The position numbers were made by a program, and so were the translations under genes. Shown piece after piece: positions 8,664 through 17,196 of a stretch of DNA of 33,400 bases. Position 1 is the first letter of the stretch. Each line of letters starts with the position of its first letter. The stretch covers positions 1 through 33,400 of the forward strand of contig PLEW01000023.1 in assembly GCA_003136555.1 (NCBI GenBank). Reading direction: 5' to 3'. Source of the stretch: Planctomycetota bacterium. Its GTDB lineage: Bacteria > Planctomycetota > UBA11346. A model generated the notes under the pieces. That model saw only the letters and a list, made by a program, of their open reading frames with translations, was not told the DNA's origin and did no database searches.

Positions 8664-9827
8664 TCACGCCGGCACGCCGGCAAGCGGTTGGTCCAGGAGC
8701 GAGCGGGCGATCACCAGCCGCTGCACCTCGCTGGTGCCCTCGTAGATGCGCGTCACCCGCGCGTCGCGCGCATAGCGCTCGGCCGGGAAGGTGCGCATGA
8801 ATCCGTTCGCCCCCATCACCTGGATGGCGGCATCGGCGGCGCGCCCGGCGGCCTCGGATGCGAAGAGCTTGGCCATCGCCGCCTCGCGCGTCACTGCGCG
8901 GCCGCGATCCTTGCCTTGCGCTGCCCGCATGGTGAGCAGATGGCCGGCATCCAGATCGGTAGCGACATCGGCGAGCAGAAACTGGATGGCCTGGAAGGTG
9001 GCGATGGCGGAGCCGAACTGGATGCGGCTGCGTGCATAGGCGAGCGCGGCATCGAGCGCAGCGCGGCCGATGCCCAAGGCGAGCGAGGCGATGCCGATGC
9101 GCCCGCTCTCGAGGGCGGTGTAGATCAGCGGCAGGCCGCCCCCGAGCGGTCCGAGCAGCGCCCCCTCCGGCACCGTGCACGAGGCGAAGCGCAGCGGGAC
9201 CGTGCTCGAGCCGCGCTGCCCCATCTTGTCCTCCGGTGCGCCGGCGGTCATCCCGGGCGTGCCGGCCGGGATGATGAAGGCGGAGATGCCCTTCTTGCCG
9301 GCCTTGGGATCGGTCTTGGCCCCGACGATGACCACGCCGGCGCGGTCGCCCGAGGTGATCCACTGCTTCGCCCCGTCGATGCGCCATCCCAGGGCGGTGC
9401 GCACCGCGGTGGTGGTCATCGCGGCGAGGTCGCTGCCGGCCTGCGACTCCGAGACCGCGAAGGATGCCACCAGCGCCTCGCCCGAGGTGATGCGCGGCAG
9501 GTAGGCGCGGCGCTGCTCGTCGGTGCCGTACAGCATGATCATGTCGGCCACCAGGTTGGTGACCGCCATCGCCACCGCCACCGAGGCATCGGCACGTGCG
9601 ATCTCCTGGACCGCCAAGCTGAAGGCGACCATGCCCGCCTGGGCCCCGCCAAAGCTGGTGGGGGTATTCAGGCCCATCAGACCGAGGCCTGCGAGCGCGC
9701 GCAGCTCGCGCTCCGGGAAGGAGGCGGTGCGGTCGCGCTCGCGAGCACCAGGCTCCAGCTCGCCGGTGGCGAAGGTGCGGGCGATGCGCTGGATCTCCGC
9801 CTCGCGCTGGTTCGGTTCGAAATCCAT
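8664..9827 (-). CDS. Acyl-CoA dehydrogenase (short/branched-chain type)
   Basis: A 387-residue FAD flavoenzyme that introduces the alpha-beta double bond into acyl-CoAs and passes electrons to ETF. The ATG at 9827 is preferred over the GTG two codons earlier because GGAG sits nine bases before it. The order is N-terminal helical domain, middle beta domain with FAVSESQAGSD (about 123-133) and WITSGDRAG (about 156-164), then the C-terminal helical domain. Glu363 in RIYEGTSEVQ matches the catalytic base of short-chain and 2-methylbutyryl-type enzymes. RIQFGSAIATFQAIQF and QVMGANGF are the usual C-terminal signatures. It is the last intact gene of the operon, 84 bases after the hydroxyacyl-CoA dehydrogenase. 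The chain-length or branch preference is not readable, but the operon suggests propionyl-CoA-yielding substrates. Confidence 0.95.
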   Translation of the reverse strand: MDFEPNQREAEIQRIARTFATGELEPGARERDRTASFPERELRALAGLGLMGLNTPTSFGGAQAGMVAFSLAVQEIARADASVAVAMAVTNLVADMIMLYGTDEQRRAYLPRITSGEALVASFAVSESQAGSDLAAMTTTAVRTALGWRIDGAKQWITSGDRAGVVIVGAKTDPKAGKKGISAFIIPAGTPGMTAGAPEDKMGQRGSSTVPLRFASCTVPEGALLGPLGGGLPLIYTALESGRIGIASLALGIGRAALDAALAYARSRIQFGSAIATFQAIQFLLADVATDLDAGHLLTMRAAQGKDRGRAVTREAAMAKLFASEAAGRAADAAIQVMGANGFMRTFPAERYARDARVTRIYEGTSEVQRLVIARSLLDQPLAGVPA

Positions 9828-9911
9828 GGTCACCCGCTCCTGCAGTGGGGGTTGTGCAGCGTGATCGTGTGCAGCGGGTGGTGGACGGGAACCGGGTTGT
9901 GCGTAGCAGGC

Positions 9912-10772
9912 TCAGGGTGCGTCATAGCGGTAGAAGCCGCGTCCGCTCTTGCGCCCGAGCCAGCCGGCAGCGACATAGCGCCGCAGCAGCACTGCGGGAC
10001 GGTAGCGGTCCTCCCCCAGCTGGGCATGCAGCACCTCGGCGATCCCCAGGCAGGTGTCCAGGCCGATGAGATCAGCCAGCTCGAACGGCCCCATCGGGTG
10101 GTTCAAGCCGAGCTTGATGCCGGTGTCGATGTCCGCGACCGTGCCCACCGATTCCTGCAGCGCGACGCAGGCCTCGTTGAGGAAGGGGATGAGCAGCCGG
10201 TTGACGATGAAGCCGGGGCTGTCGGCGGCGGTCACCACCTGCTTGCCGAGCCTGCGCCCCAGCGCCACCACGGCGTCATAGGTGGCGTCGTCGGTGGCCA
10301 GGCCGCGCACCACCTCGATCAGCCGCATGACCGGCACCGGATTCATGAAGTGCATGCCGATCACCTTGCCGGGCCGCTTGGTCTGCGCCCCGAGCAGGGT
10401 GATCGAGATCGATGAGGTGTTGGATGCCAGGATCGCCTCAGGACGGGTGGCCTGGTCGAGCTCGGCGAAGAGGCGGCTCTTGAGCGCCTGGTCCTCGCTC
10501 ACGGCCTCGATCACCAGGTCGCATCCCTCCAGGCCCGTGAGATCGGGAACGATGGCGATGCGGCCGAGCACCGCGGTGCGCTCTGCTGCAACCAGCGTAC
10601 CCTTCTCGACCAGCCTGCCGAGCGCGGCGTCGATGCGCGCCAGGCCGCGCTCCGCTGCTCCGGCCAGCGCGTCGTTGAGCAGCACCGTGCAGCCGGCCTG
10701 GGCGAGGACCTGGGCGATGCCGCGACCCATCTGTCCCGCGCCGACCACACCGATGCGGGAGAGGGTATCCAT
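9912..10772 (-). CDS. 3-hydroxyacyl-CoA (3-hydroxybutyryl-CoA) dehydrogenase
   Basis: A 286-residue stand-alone NAD(P)-dependent dehydrogenase, the usual length for Hbd/PaaH proteins. The Rossmann motif is GAGQMGRG at residues 11-18. Catalytic and substrate residues expected for the family are visible: Ser117 (SNTSSISI), His141 (GMHFMNPVPVM), Glu153 and Asn191 (GFIVNRLL). The C-terminal dimerisation domain has GLNHPMGPFELADLIGLD and ends in GRKSGRGFYRY. The start ATG overlaps the thiolase stop as TGATG, with GGAG eight bases upstream inside the thiolase gene, so translation is probably coupled. The enzyme would oxidise 3-hydroxyacyl-CoA, the step before thiolysis by its neighbour. Confidence 0.96.
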   Translation of the reverse strand: MDTLSRIGVVGAGQMGRGIAQVLAQAGCTVLLNDALAGAAERGLARIDAALGRLVEKGTLVAAERTAVLGRIAIVPDLTGLEGCDLVIEAVSEDQALKSRLFAELDQATRPEAILASNTSSISITLLGAQTKRPGKVIGMHFMNPVPVMRLIEVVRGLATDDATYDAVVALGRRLGKQVVTAADSPGFIVNRLLIPFLNEACVALQESVGTVADIDTGIKLGLNHPMGPFELADLIGLDTCLGIAEVLHAQLGEDRYRPAVLLRRYVAAGWLGRKSGRGFYRYDAP

Positions 10773-11950
10773 CAGCAGCGCTCCACGATCAGGGCCACGG
10801 CCTCGCCGCCGCCGATGCACAGGGATGCGCATCCGCGCGCCAGCCCGCGCGCCGCGAGGGCATGCAGCAGCGTCACCAGCACGCGGGCGCCGGAGGCGCC
10901 GATGGGGTGGCCGAGTGCGATCGCCCCGCCCTCGACGTTGACCTGGCCCGGATCGAGACCGAGCAGCCGGCTGTTGGCCAGCGCGACCACGGCGAAGGCC
11001 TCGTTGATCTCGTACAGATCGATGCGCGACTGGGCGATCCCGGCGCGCGCGAGGGCGCGCGTGATCGCCGCTGCAGGGGCGGTGGTGAACTGGAGCGGGG
11101 CCTGTGCGACCTGGGCGGATGCCAGCACGCGCGCAAGGGGGGTGAGCCCGCGCTGCTCGGCCGCCTCGCGCGCCATCAGCACCACCGCCGCGGCGCCGTC
11201 GCTCAGCGTGGAGGCATTGCCTGCCGTCACCGTCCCGTCCGCTTGGAAGGCCGGAGGCAGGGTCGGCAGCTTGGCGAGATCGCTGCGCGCAGGCCCCTGG
11301 TCGGCATCGATCCGCGACGGCGGGCCTTTGCGCTGCGGCACCAGGGCGGCGACGATCTCGGCCTGGAAGCGCCCGGCCTGCTGGGCGGAGCGTGCGCGGC
11401 GGAACGATTCCAGCGCATAGGCGTCCTGGTCGGCACGGGTGATGCGCTGCTCGCGCGCGCACTGCTCCGCGGCCAAGCCCATGTGGACATCATGGAATGC
11501 ATCCCACAGGCCGTCATGGATCAAGCCGTCGACCGCAGTGGCGTTGCCCAGGCGCATCCCGGTGCGCGCGGTCGGCAGGTAGTAGGGCACATTGGACATC
11601 GATTCCATGCCGCCGGCGACCACCACCTCGGCATCGCCCTGGCTGATCGCCTGGACGCCGAGCATCACCGCCTTCAGCCCCGAGCCGCAGACCTTGTTGA
11701 TGGTGGTGCAGGGCACCCCCTGCGGCAGACCCGCACCCAGGGCGGCCTGGCGCGCAGGAGCCTGGCCGAGGCCGGCCTGGAGGACGCTGCCGAGGATGAC
11801 CTCATCGACCTGGGCGCCCTCCATGCGCGCCCGGTGGACCGCCTCGGCGACCACCAGCGCACCGAGCTTGGGGGCGGTGAGGGGCGACAGCTCTCCCTGG
11901 AAGCTCCCGATGGGGGTACGGCAGGCACCGACGATCACCACCTCGCGCAT
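10772..11950 (-). CDS. Acetyl-CoA acetyltransferase (thiolase)
   Basis: A 392-residue thiolase. The ATG at 11950 has AGGA seven bases upstream; the adjoining GTG is less well placed. The nucleophilic Cys88 lies in NKVCGSGLKA, Asn316 in YEINEAFA, His348 in GGAIALGHPIGASGARVL and the second catalytic Cys378 in LCIGGGEAVAL. These are the four conserved thiolase blocks. The last block normally reads CIGGGMG; here Met-Gly is replaced by Glu-Ala, a small variation. It would cleave 3-ketoacyl-CoA (acetoacetyl-CoA or 2-methylacetoacetyl-CoA) to acetyl-CoA plus acetyl-CoA or propionyl-CoA. The latter would feed the prp genes immediately upstream. It starts 73 bases after prpD and overlaps the next gene by one base. 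Confidence 0.96.
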   Translation of the reverse strand: MREVVIVGACRTPIGSFQGELSPLTAPKLGALVVAEAVHRARMEGAQVDEVILGSVLQAGLGQAPARQAALGAGLPQGVPCTTINKVCGSGLKAVMLGVQAISQGDAEVVVAGGMESMSNVPYYLPTARTGMRLGNATAVDGLIHDGLWDAFHDVHMGLAAEQCAREQRITRADQDAYALESFRRARSAQQAGRFQAEIVAALVPQRKGPPSRIDADQGPARSDLAKLPTLPPAFQADGTVTAGNASTLSDGAAAVVLMAREAAEQRGLTPLARVLASAQVAQAPLQFTTAPAAAITRALARAGIAQSRIDLYEINEAFAVVALANSRLLGLDPGQVNVEGGAIALGHPIGASGARVLVTLLHALAARGLARGCASLCIGGGEAVALIVERC

Positions 11951-12023
11951 CACCCGATCCTAGCCGCGGCGAGGACGATATCCACCGCGGGGGATCCGCC
12001 GCTGAGCAGGCCAAGCGGCACGC

Positions 12024-13460
12024 TCAGCCGTCCACGAACAGGTCCATGAACGCGTCGACCGCCATCGCGGCGAGCCGTTCCGGCTGGCCATAGGCCTGGA
12101 GGATCGCCTGCGTGCGCGCCTCGGGGAAGCATGAGCGCAGGCTGCGGGAGAACTTCTCGCCCAGCAGCGGGATGCCGTCAGCGCGCCGGCGGCGATGGCC
12201 GATCGGGTACTCGACCGCGACGCGCTCGGTCGACGAGCCGTCGCGCCATGCCACCTGGATGGCATTGGCGATCGAGCGCTTGTCGGCATCGAGGTAGTCC
12301 CGGCTGTAGGCGGGCTCTTCGCTGATCTGCATCAGCAGCCGCAAGCGGTCGATCTCCGGATGCGCGCGGTGGAAGGCATCCTCGTAGTGCTCGGCCGTCA
12401 GGGTGCCTTCCAGCAGGGCGACGGCGATCATGTACTGTAGGCAGTGGTCGCGGTCGGCGGGATTGTCGAGGGGACCCTCCTTGCAGATGATGCGCAATGC
12501 CGATTCGTGGGTCGAGACGCGGATGGCGGCGATGTCCTGCAGCCGGCCGGCCAGCAGGGGGCGCAGTTGGATCGCGGCCTCGACCGCGGTCTGGGCATGG
12601 AACTCGGCGGGGAAGGAGATCTTGAACAGCACGTTCTCCATCACATAGGAGCCGAATGGCCGCTCGCGCACCACCGGCGCGCCGCGGAAGAGCGCCTCCT
12701 GGAAGCCCCAGCGCGGCGCGCTCAGCGCCGAGGGCATGCCCATTTCGCCGCGCAGCGTCAGCAGGGCCAGGCGCACGGCGCGCGCGGTGGCATCGCCGGC
12801 GGCCCAGCTCTTGCGCGAGCCGGTATTGGGAGCGTGGCGGTAGGTGCGCAAGGGGTGGCCGTCGACCCAGGCCTGCGACAGCGCGTCGATGATCTGCGCC
12901 CTGGTGCCGCCCAGCATCCGCGTCACCACCGCGGTCGAGGCGACCTTCACCAGGATCACATGGTCGAGCCCGACGCGGTTGAAGGCGTTGCCGAGCGCGA
13001 GCACGCCCTGGATCTCATGCGCCTGGATCATCGCCGCGAGCAGATCGCGCACGGTGACCGCCGCCAGGCGGTTGCGGCACTGGTAGTCGGCCACCGCGAG
13101 GATGCCGCCGAGATTGTCGGATGGGTGGCCCCATTCGGCAGCCAGCCAGGTGTCGTTGAAGTCGAGCCAGCGGATCATGCAGCCGATGTTGAAGGCGGCA
13201 TGCACCGGTTCGAGCTGGTAGGCGGTGCCCGGGACGCGCGCGCCGGTGGGCAGGGTCGCGCCCGGGACGATCGGCCCGAGATGCCGGGTGCAGGCGGGGA
13301 AGCTGAGCGCCAGCAGTCCGCAGCCGAGGGTGTCCATCAGGCAGTGGCGGGCAGTATCATAGGCCTCGGGGGAGAATGCCGGGGGCGCGAGGACGTAATC
13401 GGCGATGTCGACGAGGAGCTGGTCGCTCGGTGGGCGGACGGTGCTTGATGACAGCGACAT
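12024..13460 (-). CDS. prpD: 2-methylcitrate dehydratase PrpD
   Basis: A 478-residue MmgE/PrpD-family protein of full length. It dehydrates 2-methylcitrate to 2-methyl-cis-aconitate in the cytosolic methylcitrate cycle. Diagnostic blocks are [20 protein letters not shown] (about 97-116), [71 protein letters not shown] and [16 protein letters not shown]. These match the proteobacterial PrpD pattern closely from memory. It starts 9 bases after prpC and is followed by the thiolase after 73 bases. No separate AcnD/PrpF pair is present, in keeping with use of PrpD. The ribosome-binding site is weak, so translation may depend on coupling to prpC. Confidence 0.97.
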   Translation of the reverse strand: MSLSSSTVRPPSDQLLVDIADYVLAPPAFSPEAYDTARHCLMDTLGCGLLALSFPACTRHLGPIVPGATLPTGARVPGTAYQLEPVHAAFNIGCMIRWLDFNDTWLAAEWGHPSDNLGGILAVADYQCRNRLAAVTVRDLLAAMIQAHEIQGVLALGNAFNRVGLDHVILVKVASTAVVTRMLGGTRAQIIDALSQAWVDGHPLRTYRHAPNTGSRKSWAAGDATARAVRLALLTLRGEMGMPSALSAPRWGFQEALFRGAPVVRERPFGSYVMENVLFKISFPAEFHAQTAVEAAIQLRPLLAGRLQDIAAIRVSTHESALRIICKEGPLDNPADRDHCLQYMIAVALLEGTLTAEHYEDAFHRAHPEIDRLRLLMQISEEPAYSRDYLDADKRSIANAIQVAWRDGSSTERVAVEYPIGHRRRRADGIPLLGEKFSRSLRSCFPEARTQAILQAYGQPERLAAMAVDAFMDLFVDG

Positions 13461-13469
13461 GGAGTGCTC

Positions 13470-14627
13470 TCAGGGCCCGCTGCGCTCGGCGAGCGGGACG
13501 AAGGCCCGGTCGTCGGGGCCGGTGTAGGCGGCGCTCGGGCGGATGATCTTGCCGTCGCTGCGCTGCTCCATCACATGCGCGGCCCAGCCGGTGGTGCGGG
13601 CGATGACGAACAGCGGGGTGAACAGCGCGGTCGGCACGTCCAGGCAGTGGTAGGACACGGCGGAGAACCAGTCGAGGTTGGGGAACATGCGCTTGGCGTC
13701 CCACATCGTGCGTTCGATGCGCTCGGCGATGGCGAACAGCCGGGTGTCGCCGCGCTCGAGCGAGAGCGCAAGCGCCACCTCCTTGATCACCTGGTTGCGC
13801 GGATCGGCGATGGTGTAGACCGGATGGCCGAAGCCGATGATGACCTCCTTGGCCGCCAGGCGCGCGCGGATGTCGGCCTCGGCCGCATCGGGATCGCGGT
13901 AGCGCTCCAGCACGGCGAAGGCGGCCTCGTTGGCGCCGCCGTGCTTGAAGCCGCGCAGGGCGCCGATCGCCCCGGTGATCGCCGAGTGCATGTCCGAACC
14001 GGTCCCGCTGATCACCCGGGCGGTGAAGGTCGAGGCGTTGAATTCATGCTCGGCATAGAGGATCAGCGAGGTGTGCATCGCCCGCACGAAGGATGGCGAG
14101 GGCGCCCGGCCATGCAGCAGGTGGAGGAAGTGCCCGCCGATCGAGTCATCGTCGCTCTCGACCGCGATGCGCGAGCCGCTGGCGCTGAAATGGTGCCAGT
14201 AGAGCAGGGCCGGGCTGAGCACCGCGATCAGTCGGTCGGCCAGGGCGCGTGCGCCCTCGGCGCTGTGCCCAGCGTCCTCCGGCTCGAGGCAGCCGAGCAC
14301 CGACACCGCGGTGCGCAGCACGTCCATCGGATGGCTGGTCGGCGGCAGGCGCTCCAGCACCGCGCACAGCTCGGCAGGCAGGTGCCTGAGGGAGCGCAGC
14401 CTGCGCTGGTAGGCGGACAGCGCGCTCGCGCTCGGCAGCGTGCCGTGGATCAGCAGGTGGGCGACCTCCTCGAACAGGCAGCCGGTGGCGAGGTCGCCGA
14501 TGTCGTAGCCGCGGTAGCGCAGATCGTTGCCGGTGCGGCCGACGGTGCACAGGGCGGTCGAGCCCGCCACCACCCCGGACAGGGCGACGGACTTCTTCGG
14601 CTTGGATGCGGGTGCTGGCGGCTGCAT
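13470..14627 (-). CDS. prpC: 2-methylcitrate synthase PrpC
   Basis: A 385-residue type II citrate-synthase-fold enzyme that condenses propionyl-CoA with oxaloacetate. Blocks include [20 protein letters not shown] near the N-terminus, [25 protein letters not shown] and [11 protein letters not shown] (His194). Active-site residues are His229 in KHGGANEA, His268 in [13 protein letters not shown] and Asp319 in [25 protein letters not shown] and the [12 protein letters not shown]-terminus favour 2-methylcitrate synthase over ordinary GltA, and the position between prpB and prpD supports it. AAGGA lies five bases before the ATG. It begins 18 bases after prpB. Confidence 0.97.
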   Translation of the reverse strand: MQPPAPASKPKKSVALSGVVAGSTALCTVGRTGNDLRYRGYDIGDLATGCLFEEVAHLLIHGTLPSASALSAYQRRLRSLRHLPAELCAVLERLPPTSHPMDVLRTAVSVLGCLEPEDAGHSAEGARALADRLIAVLSPALLYWHHFSASGSRIAVESDDDSIGGHFLHLLHGRAPSPSFVRAMHTSLILYAEHEFNASTFTARVISGTGSDMHSAITGAIGALRGFKHGGANEAAFAVLERYRDPDAAEADIRARLAAKEVIIGFGHPVYTIADPRNQVIKEVALALSLERGDTRLFAIAERIERTMWDAKRMFPNLDWFSAVSYHCLDVPTALFTPLFVIARTTGWAAHVMEQRSDGKIIRPSAAYTGPDDRAFVPLAERSGP

Positions 14628-14645
14628 GGTGGTCCTTGGCGGCGG

Positions 14646-15548
14646 TCAGTCCGGCTTCTGCTGCCGGGCGAACAGCTGATCGAGCTTCTGCTCATAGGCA
14701 TGGTAATCGAGGAAGCGGTAGAGCTCGTCCCGCGTCTGCATCGCCGGGATGGCCTCGCGCTGGGTGCCCTGCTGGCGGATGGTCTGGAAGACCCTCAGCG
14801 CGGCCGCGTTCATCGCCCGGTAGGCGGCGCAGCAGAACAGCACGATATCGACACCCGCCGCGCCGAGCTCGGCGGTGGTGAAGAGAGGGGTGCGTCCGAA
14901 TTCGGTGATGTTCGCCAGGATGGGGACGCCGACCGCGCGCCTCACCGCGGCATAGGTCGCCAGATCCCCCACCGCCTCGGGAAAGACCATGTCGGCGCCC
15001 GCAGCGACGTAGGCGCAGGCGCGGTCGCAGGCGGCAGCCAGGCCTTCGCTCGCCAGCGCGTCGGTCCGGGCCATGATCACGAACGCGCCATCGCTGCGCG
15101 CGTCGACCGCGGCCTTTATGCGGTCGACCATCTCCTCCTGCGGCACCAGCTCCTTGCCCGGGCGATGGCCGCAGCGCTTGGCGCCGACCTGGTCCTCGAT
15201 GTGCACCCCGGCGGCACCCGCCTTGATCATCGAGGCGATGGTGCGCGCGATGCTGAAGGCGGAGCCCCAGCCGGTATCGATGTCGACCAGCACCGGCAGG
15301 GTGGTGGCGTCGGTGATGCGCCGGACATCGGTGAGGACATCGTCCATGGTGCTGATGGCGAGGTCGGGCAGGCCGAGGGAATTGGCTGCAACGCCGCCGC
15401 CGGAGACGTAGAGCGCCTGGAAGCCGGTCGCCTCGGCCATGCGCGCGGCATAGGCATTGATGGTGCCGACCACCTGCAGCGGCCGTTCGGCACGCACCGC
15501 GGCGCGCAAGCGTCCGCCAGGTGAGGCAGCAGGTGGATGGGTCGCCAT
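14646..15548 (-). CDS. prpB: Methylisocitrate lyase PrpB
   Basis: A 300-residue ICL/PEP-mutase superfamily enzyme that splits 2-methylisocitrate into pyruvate and succinate. The active-site loop is [14 protein letters not shown] with catalytic Cys126, identical in form to the KRCGH loop of enterobacterial PrpB. The metal-binding Asp region is [13 protein letters not shown] (about 86-98), and [17 protein letters not shown] and [15 protein letters not shown] complete the barrel. It is first in the operon. AAGGGG stands six bases before the ATG. Upstream lies a 600-base region holding a perfect 9-base inverted repeat that may control the operon. No PrpR-type or GntR-type regulator gene and no propionyl-CoA synthetase occur in the window. 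Confidence 0.97.
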   Translation of the reverse strand: MATHPPAASPGGRLRAAVRAERPLQVVGTINAYAARMAEATGFQALYVSGGGVAANSLGLPDLAISTMDDVLTDVRRITDATTLPVLVDIDTGWGSAFSIARTIASMIKAGAAGVHIEDQVGAKRCGHRPGKELVPQEEMVDRIKAAVDARSDGAFVIMARTDALASEGLAAACDRACAYVAAGADMVFPEAVGDLATYAAVRRAVGVPILANITEFGRTPLFTTAELGAAGVDIVLFCCAAYRAMNAAALRVFQTIRQQGTQREAIPAMQTRDELYRFLDYHAYEQKLDQLFARQQKPD

Positions 15549-15631
15549 GGTCGCCCCTTGCGGCAGATGCTGGTGGTGCGCAGGTCGTGCGCGACCGCAC
15601 GCGCACCGCAGGGCAGCTCCCGAGGTGCCGG

Positions 15632-15657
15632 CCGGCGGGGATGATCACCCCCGCCGG
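15632..15657. promoter_or_regulatory. Perfect 9-base inverted repeat upstream of prpB
   Basis: Arms CCGGCGGGG (15632-15640) and CCCCGCCGG (15649-15657) flank an 8-base centre that contains the palindrome TGATCA. It lies 84-109 bases ahead of the prpB start codon. It could be an operator or an RNA hairpin in the leader. The symmetry is seen directly; the role is inference. Confidence 0.4.
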
Positions 15658-16128
15658 ATCGCCTGACACCCTGCGGATATGCGCTCGCTTGGCAACCCTT
15701 GCGCCGACGCTCCGCCAGCACGCCTCAACCGGGGCCGCATGCAGCATCCTGGATCGCCCTCCGCCATCGCCCGTAAGCGATGATGCGGCAGATCATTGCA
15801 TTCTCGGCTCTGGTCGAGGCAGAGTCGCCCCTCGGCCTCAGGCCGAGCTGGCGGTGACGGTGCCGAAGGTTGGCAAAGTCCTGCTGAGGGCTGGTCATGC
15901 GCACCGGAGTTCGGCGGGACGGTCTCGGACGCGCCCCTTGCCGCATCGCCGGCGTTAGCAGGGGGCGATGAGCGGCAAGCGCTGGGTGATGCCGCGCTGG
16001 ACCATGCTGCGCGCCGCGGGCGTCGCCATCGCCCTGACCCTGCTCGGCGATCTCCTCGCCCGGTGGGCGTGCGCTTGGAGCGCTTGTGCGATAGCAGCAG
16101 GCCCATCCCCGAGCTCGTCTGTTGACGT

Positions 16129-16150
16129 GCGTGGGGCTCGTCCCGCACGC
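16129..16150 (-). terminator. Possible terminator hairpin of the pseudopilin operon
   Basis: GCGTGGGG (16129-16136) can pair with CCCGCACGC (16142-16150) with one bulged base across a short loop. It begins three bases beyond the stop codon of the last pseudopilin gene. There is no T-tract on the minus strand, so it is only a candidate. Confidence 0.35.
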
Positions 16151-16152
16151 TC

Positions 16153-17196
16153 TCAGTACCAGGTGGGGGCGATGCGCAGCCGCTCGATGTAGCGGAAGGT
16201 GCCGCCCATGTTCTTGCAGTGGCTCTGCGAGCGGATGCTCTGCGAGCTGTCCATCGGGAAGGAGATGTAGTAGTCGTCGCTCGCGCCGTCGATCCAGGCG
16301 TTCTTGATGTTGTGCACATCGGGGGTGGCGACCGCGGCGCTCCATTGCACCCGGTACCAGATGCGCATTTCCTGCTGCAGGTAGGATTGGAACAGGGAAG
16401 GATCGCTGGTGAACTGCTGGGCGAAGCCGGCGCCGACGACCTCGTTCCAGTTGTTGAAGCCCAGGGTCGCGCCGGCGCCGCAGGTGATGACGAAGGTGTC
16501 CGGCCCATCGCGGTAGGCGCGGAACCATGCCATGGAGGTGGAGTTGCCGCGCGGCGTCGGGTCGCCGACGATGAAGTCGGTGAGGGTGCCCTGGCTGGAG
16601 GTCGGATTGGTCACCACCGGCTGGGGGTCGGGATTGACCTGGAGCGGCTGGCCGAAGTACAGGCTGCTGGGATCGGTGCTGATGGGATTGTAGGCGGCGG
16701 TCAGCTGCACCGCGTAGGGCGGGCGCTGCATGACGTACATCGGGCAGCGCGCCACCCCACCTATCGCCGGCCACGACGGCCGGTCGACCGCCGCGCCATG
16801 CTGGCCGCTGACCTCGCTCAAGGCGGTCTGGAAGAGGGGCACGACATCGGTGGGCGCGCTACCCCGGCAGTTCGGGCCGATCATCGGCGTGCCATCGGCG
16901 TTCAGCTGGCGCACGTCGACCCAGCCGAAGGCCTCGCGGTGGTAGGGGTCCACCCCGTCATCATAGCCGATGCGCGAGGTCTCCTGGATGTAGTTGCATC
17001 CGGCGATGAGCATGATGCGCGCCTGGATGTCCTGCTCGAACTGCGTCGACTCCTCGGCCGAGGAGCGCTGGCGGATGAGGAAGGCGATGGTCATGCTCGC
17101 CAGCAGCGCCGAGAGCCCGGCGACCACGATCAGCACCGTGCCGGAGCGCGCCGCCGCGCAGCGGCTGATGCGGGAGGAAGGGAGGGTGCCGGTCAT
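16153..17196 (-). CDS. GspK/PilX-like minor pseudopilin
   Basis: A 347-residue protein starting with a short basic leader that ends in Arg-Ser-Gly at residues 17-19, followed by a hydrophobic helix TVLIVVAGLSALLASMTIAF. Position 5 after the Gly is Val, not Glu. Lack of Glu5 is characteristic of GspK and PilX-type subunits at the tip of type II secretion or type IV pilus pseudopili. The next stretch, RQRSSAEESTQFEQDIQAR, is the amphipathic extension of the N-terminal helix. The remaining 290 residues match no family known to me; they are rich in Trp, Tyr and Pro, with several cysteines. The ATG overlaps the previous stop as ATGA, so it is the third gene of a tightly coupled trio. Its probable location is the inner membrane or pseudopilus tip. 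Confidence 0.75.
   Translation of the reverse strand: MTGTLPSSRISRCAAARSGTVLIVVAGLSALLASMTIAFLIRQRSSAEESTQFEQDIQARIMLIAGCNYIQETSRIGYDDGVDPYHREAFGWVDVRQLNADGTPMIGPNCRGSAPTDVVPLFQTALSEVSGQHGAAVDRPSWPAIGGVARCPMYVMQRPPYAVQLTAAYNPISTDPSSLYFGQPLQVNPDPQPVVTNPTSSQGTLTDFIVGDPTPRGNSTSMAWFRAYRDGPDTFVITCGAGATLGFNNWNEVVGAGFAQQFTSDPSLFQSYLQQEMRIWYRVQWSAAVATPDVHNIKNAWIDGASDDYYISFPMDSSQSIRSQSHCKNMGGTFRYIERLRIAPTWY

Larger units (their letters stand above)
15549..16152. promoter_or_regulatory. Leader and promoter region of the prp operon
   Basis: About 600 bases between the pseudopilin operon end and prpB, both on the minus strand. It must hold the prp promoter. No sigma-54 GG/GC element and no clear sigma-70 pair was recognised. 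Two inverted repeats are visible: 15632-15657 (9-base arms) and 15765-15782 (CATCGC-CCGTAA-GCGATG). No convincing gene lies here. Confidence 0.5.

Noticed and set aside
13464-15524. A 686-codon plus-strand open frame opposite prpC and prpB
   Set aside because: It spans two well-identified enzymes on the other strand and shows no domain signatures.
15549-15790. A sigma-54 promoter for the prp operon, as in enterobacteria
   Set aside because: No TGGCAC-N5-TTGC-type element was found on the minus strand ahead of prpB.
15968-16192. A small plus-strand frame of 74 codons with a hydrophobic stretch
   Set aside because: No ribosome-binding site or conserved motif, and its end overlaps the 3' end of the GspK/PilX-like gene; the hydrophobic run is short.
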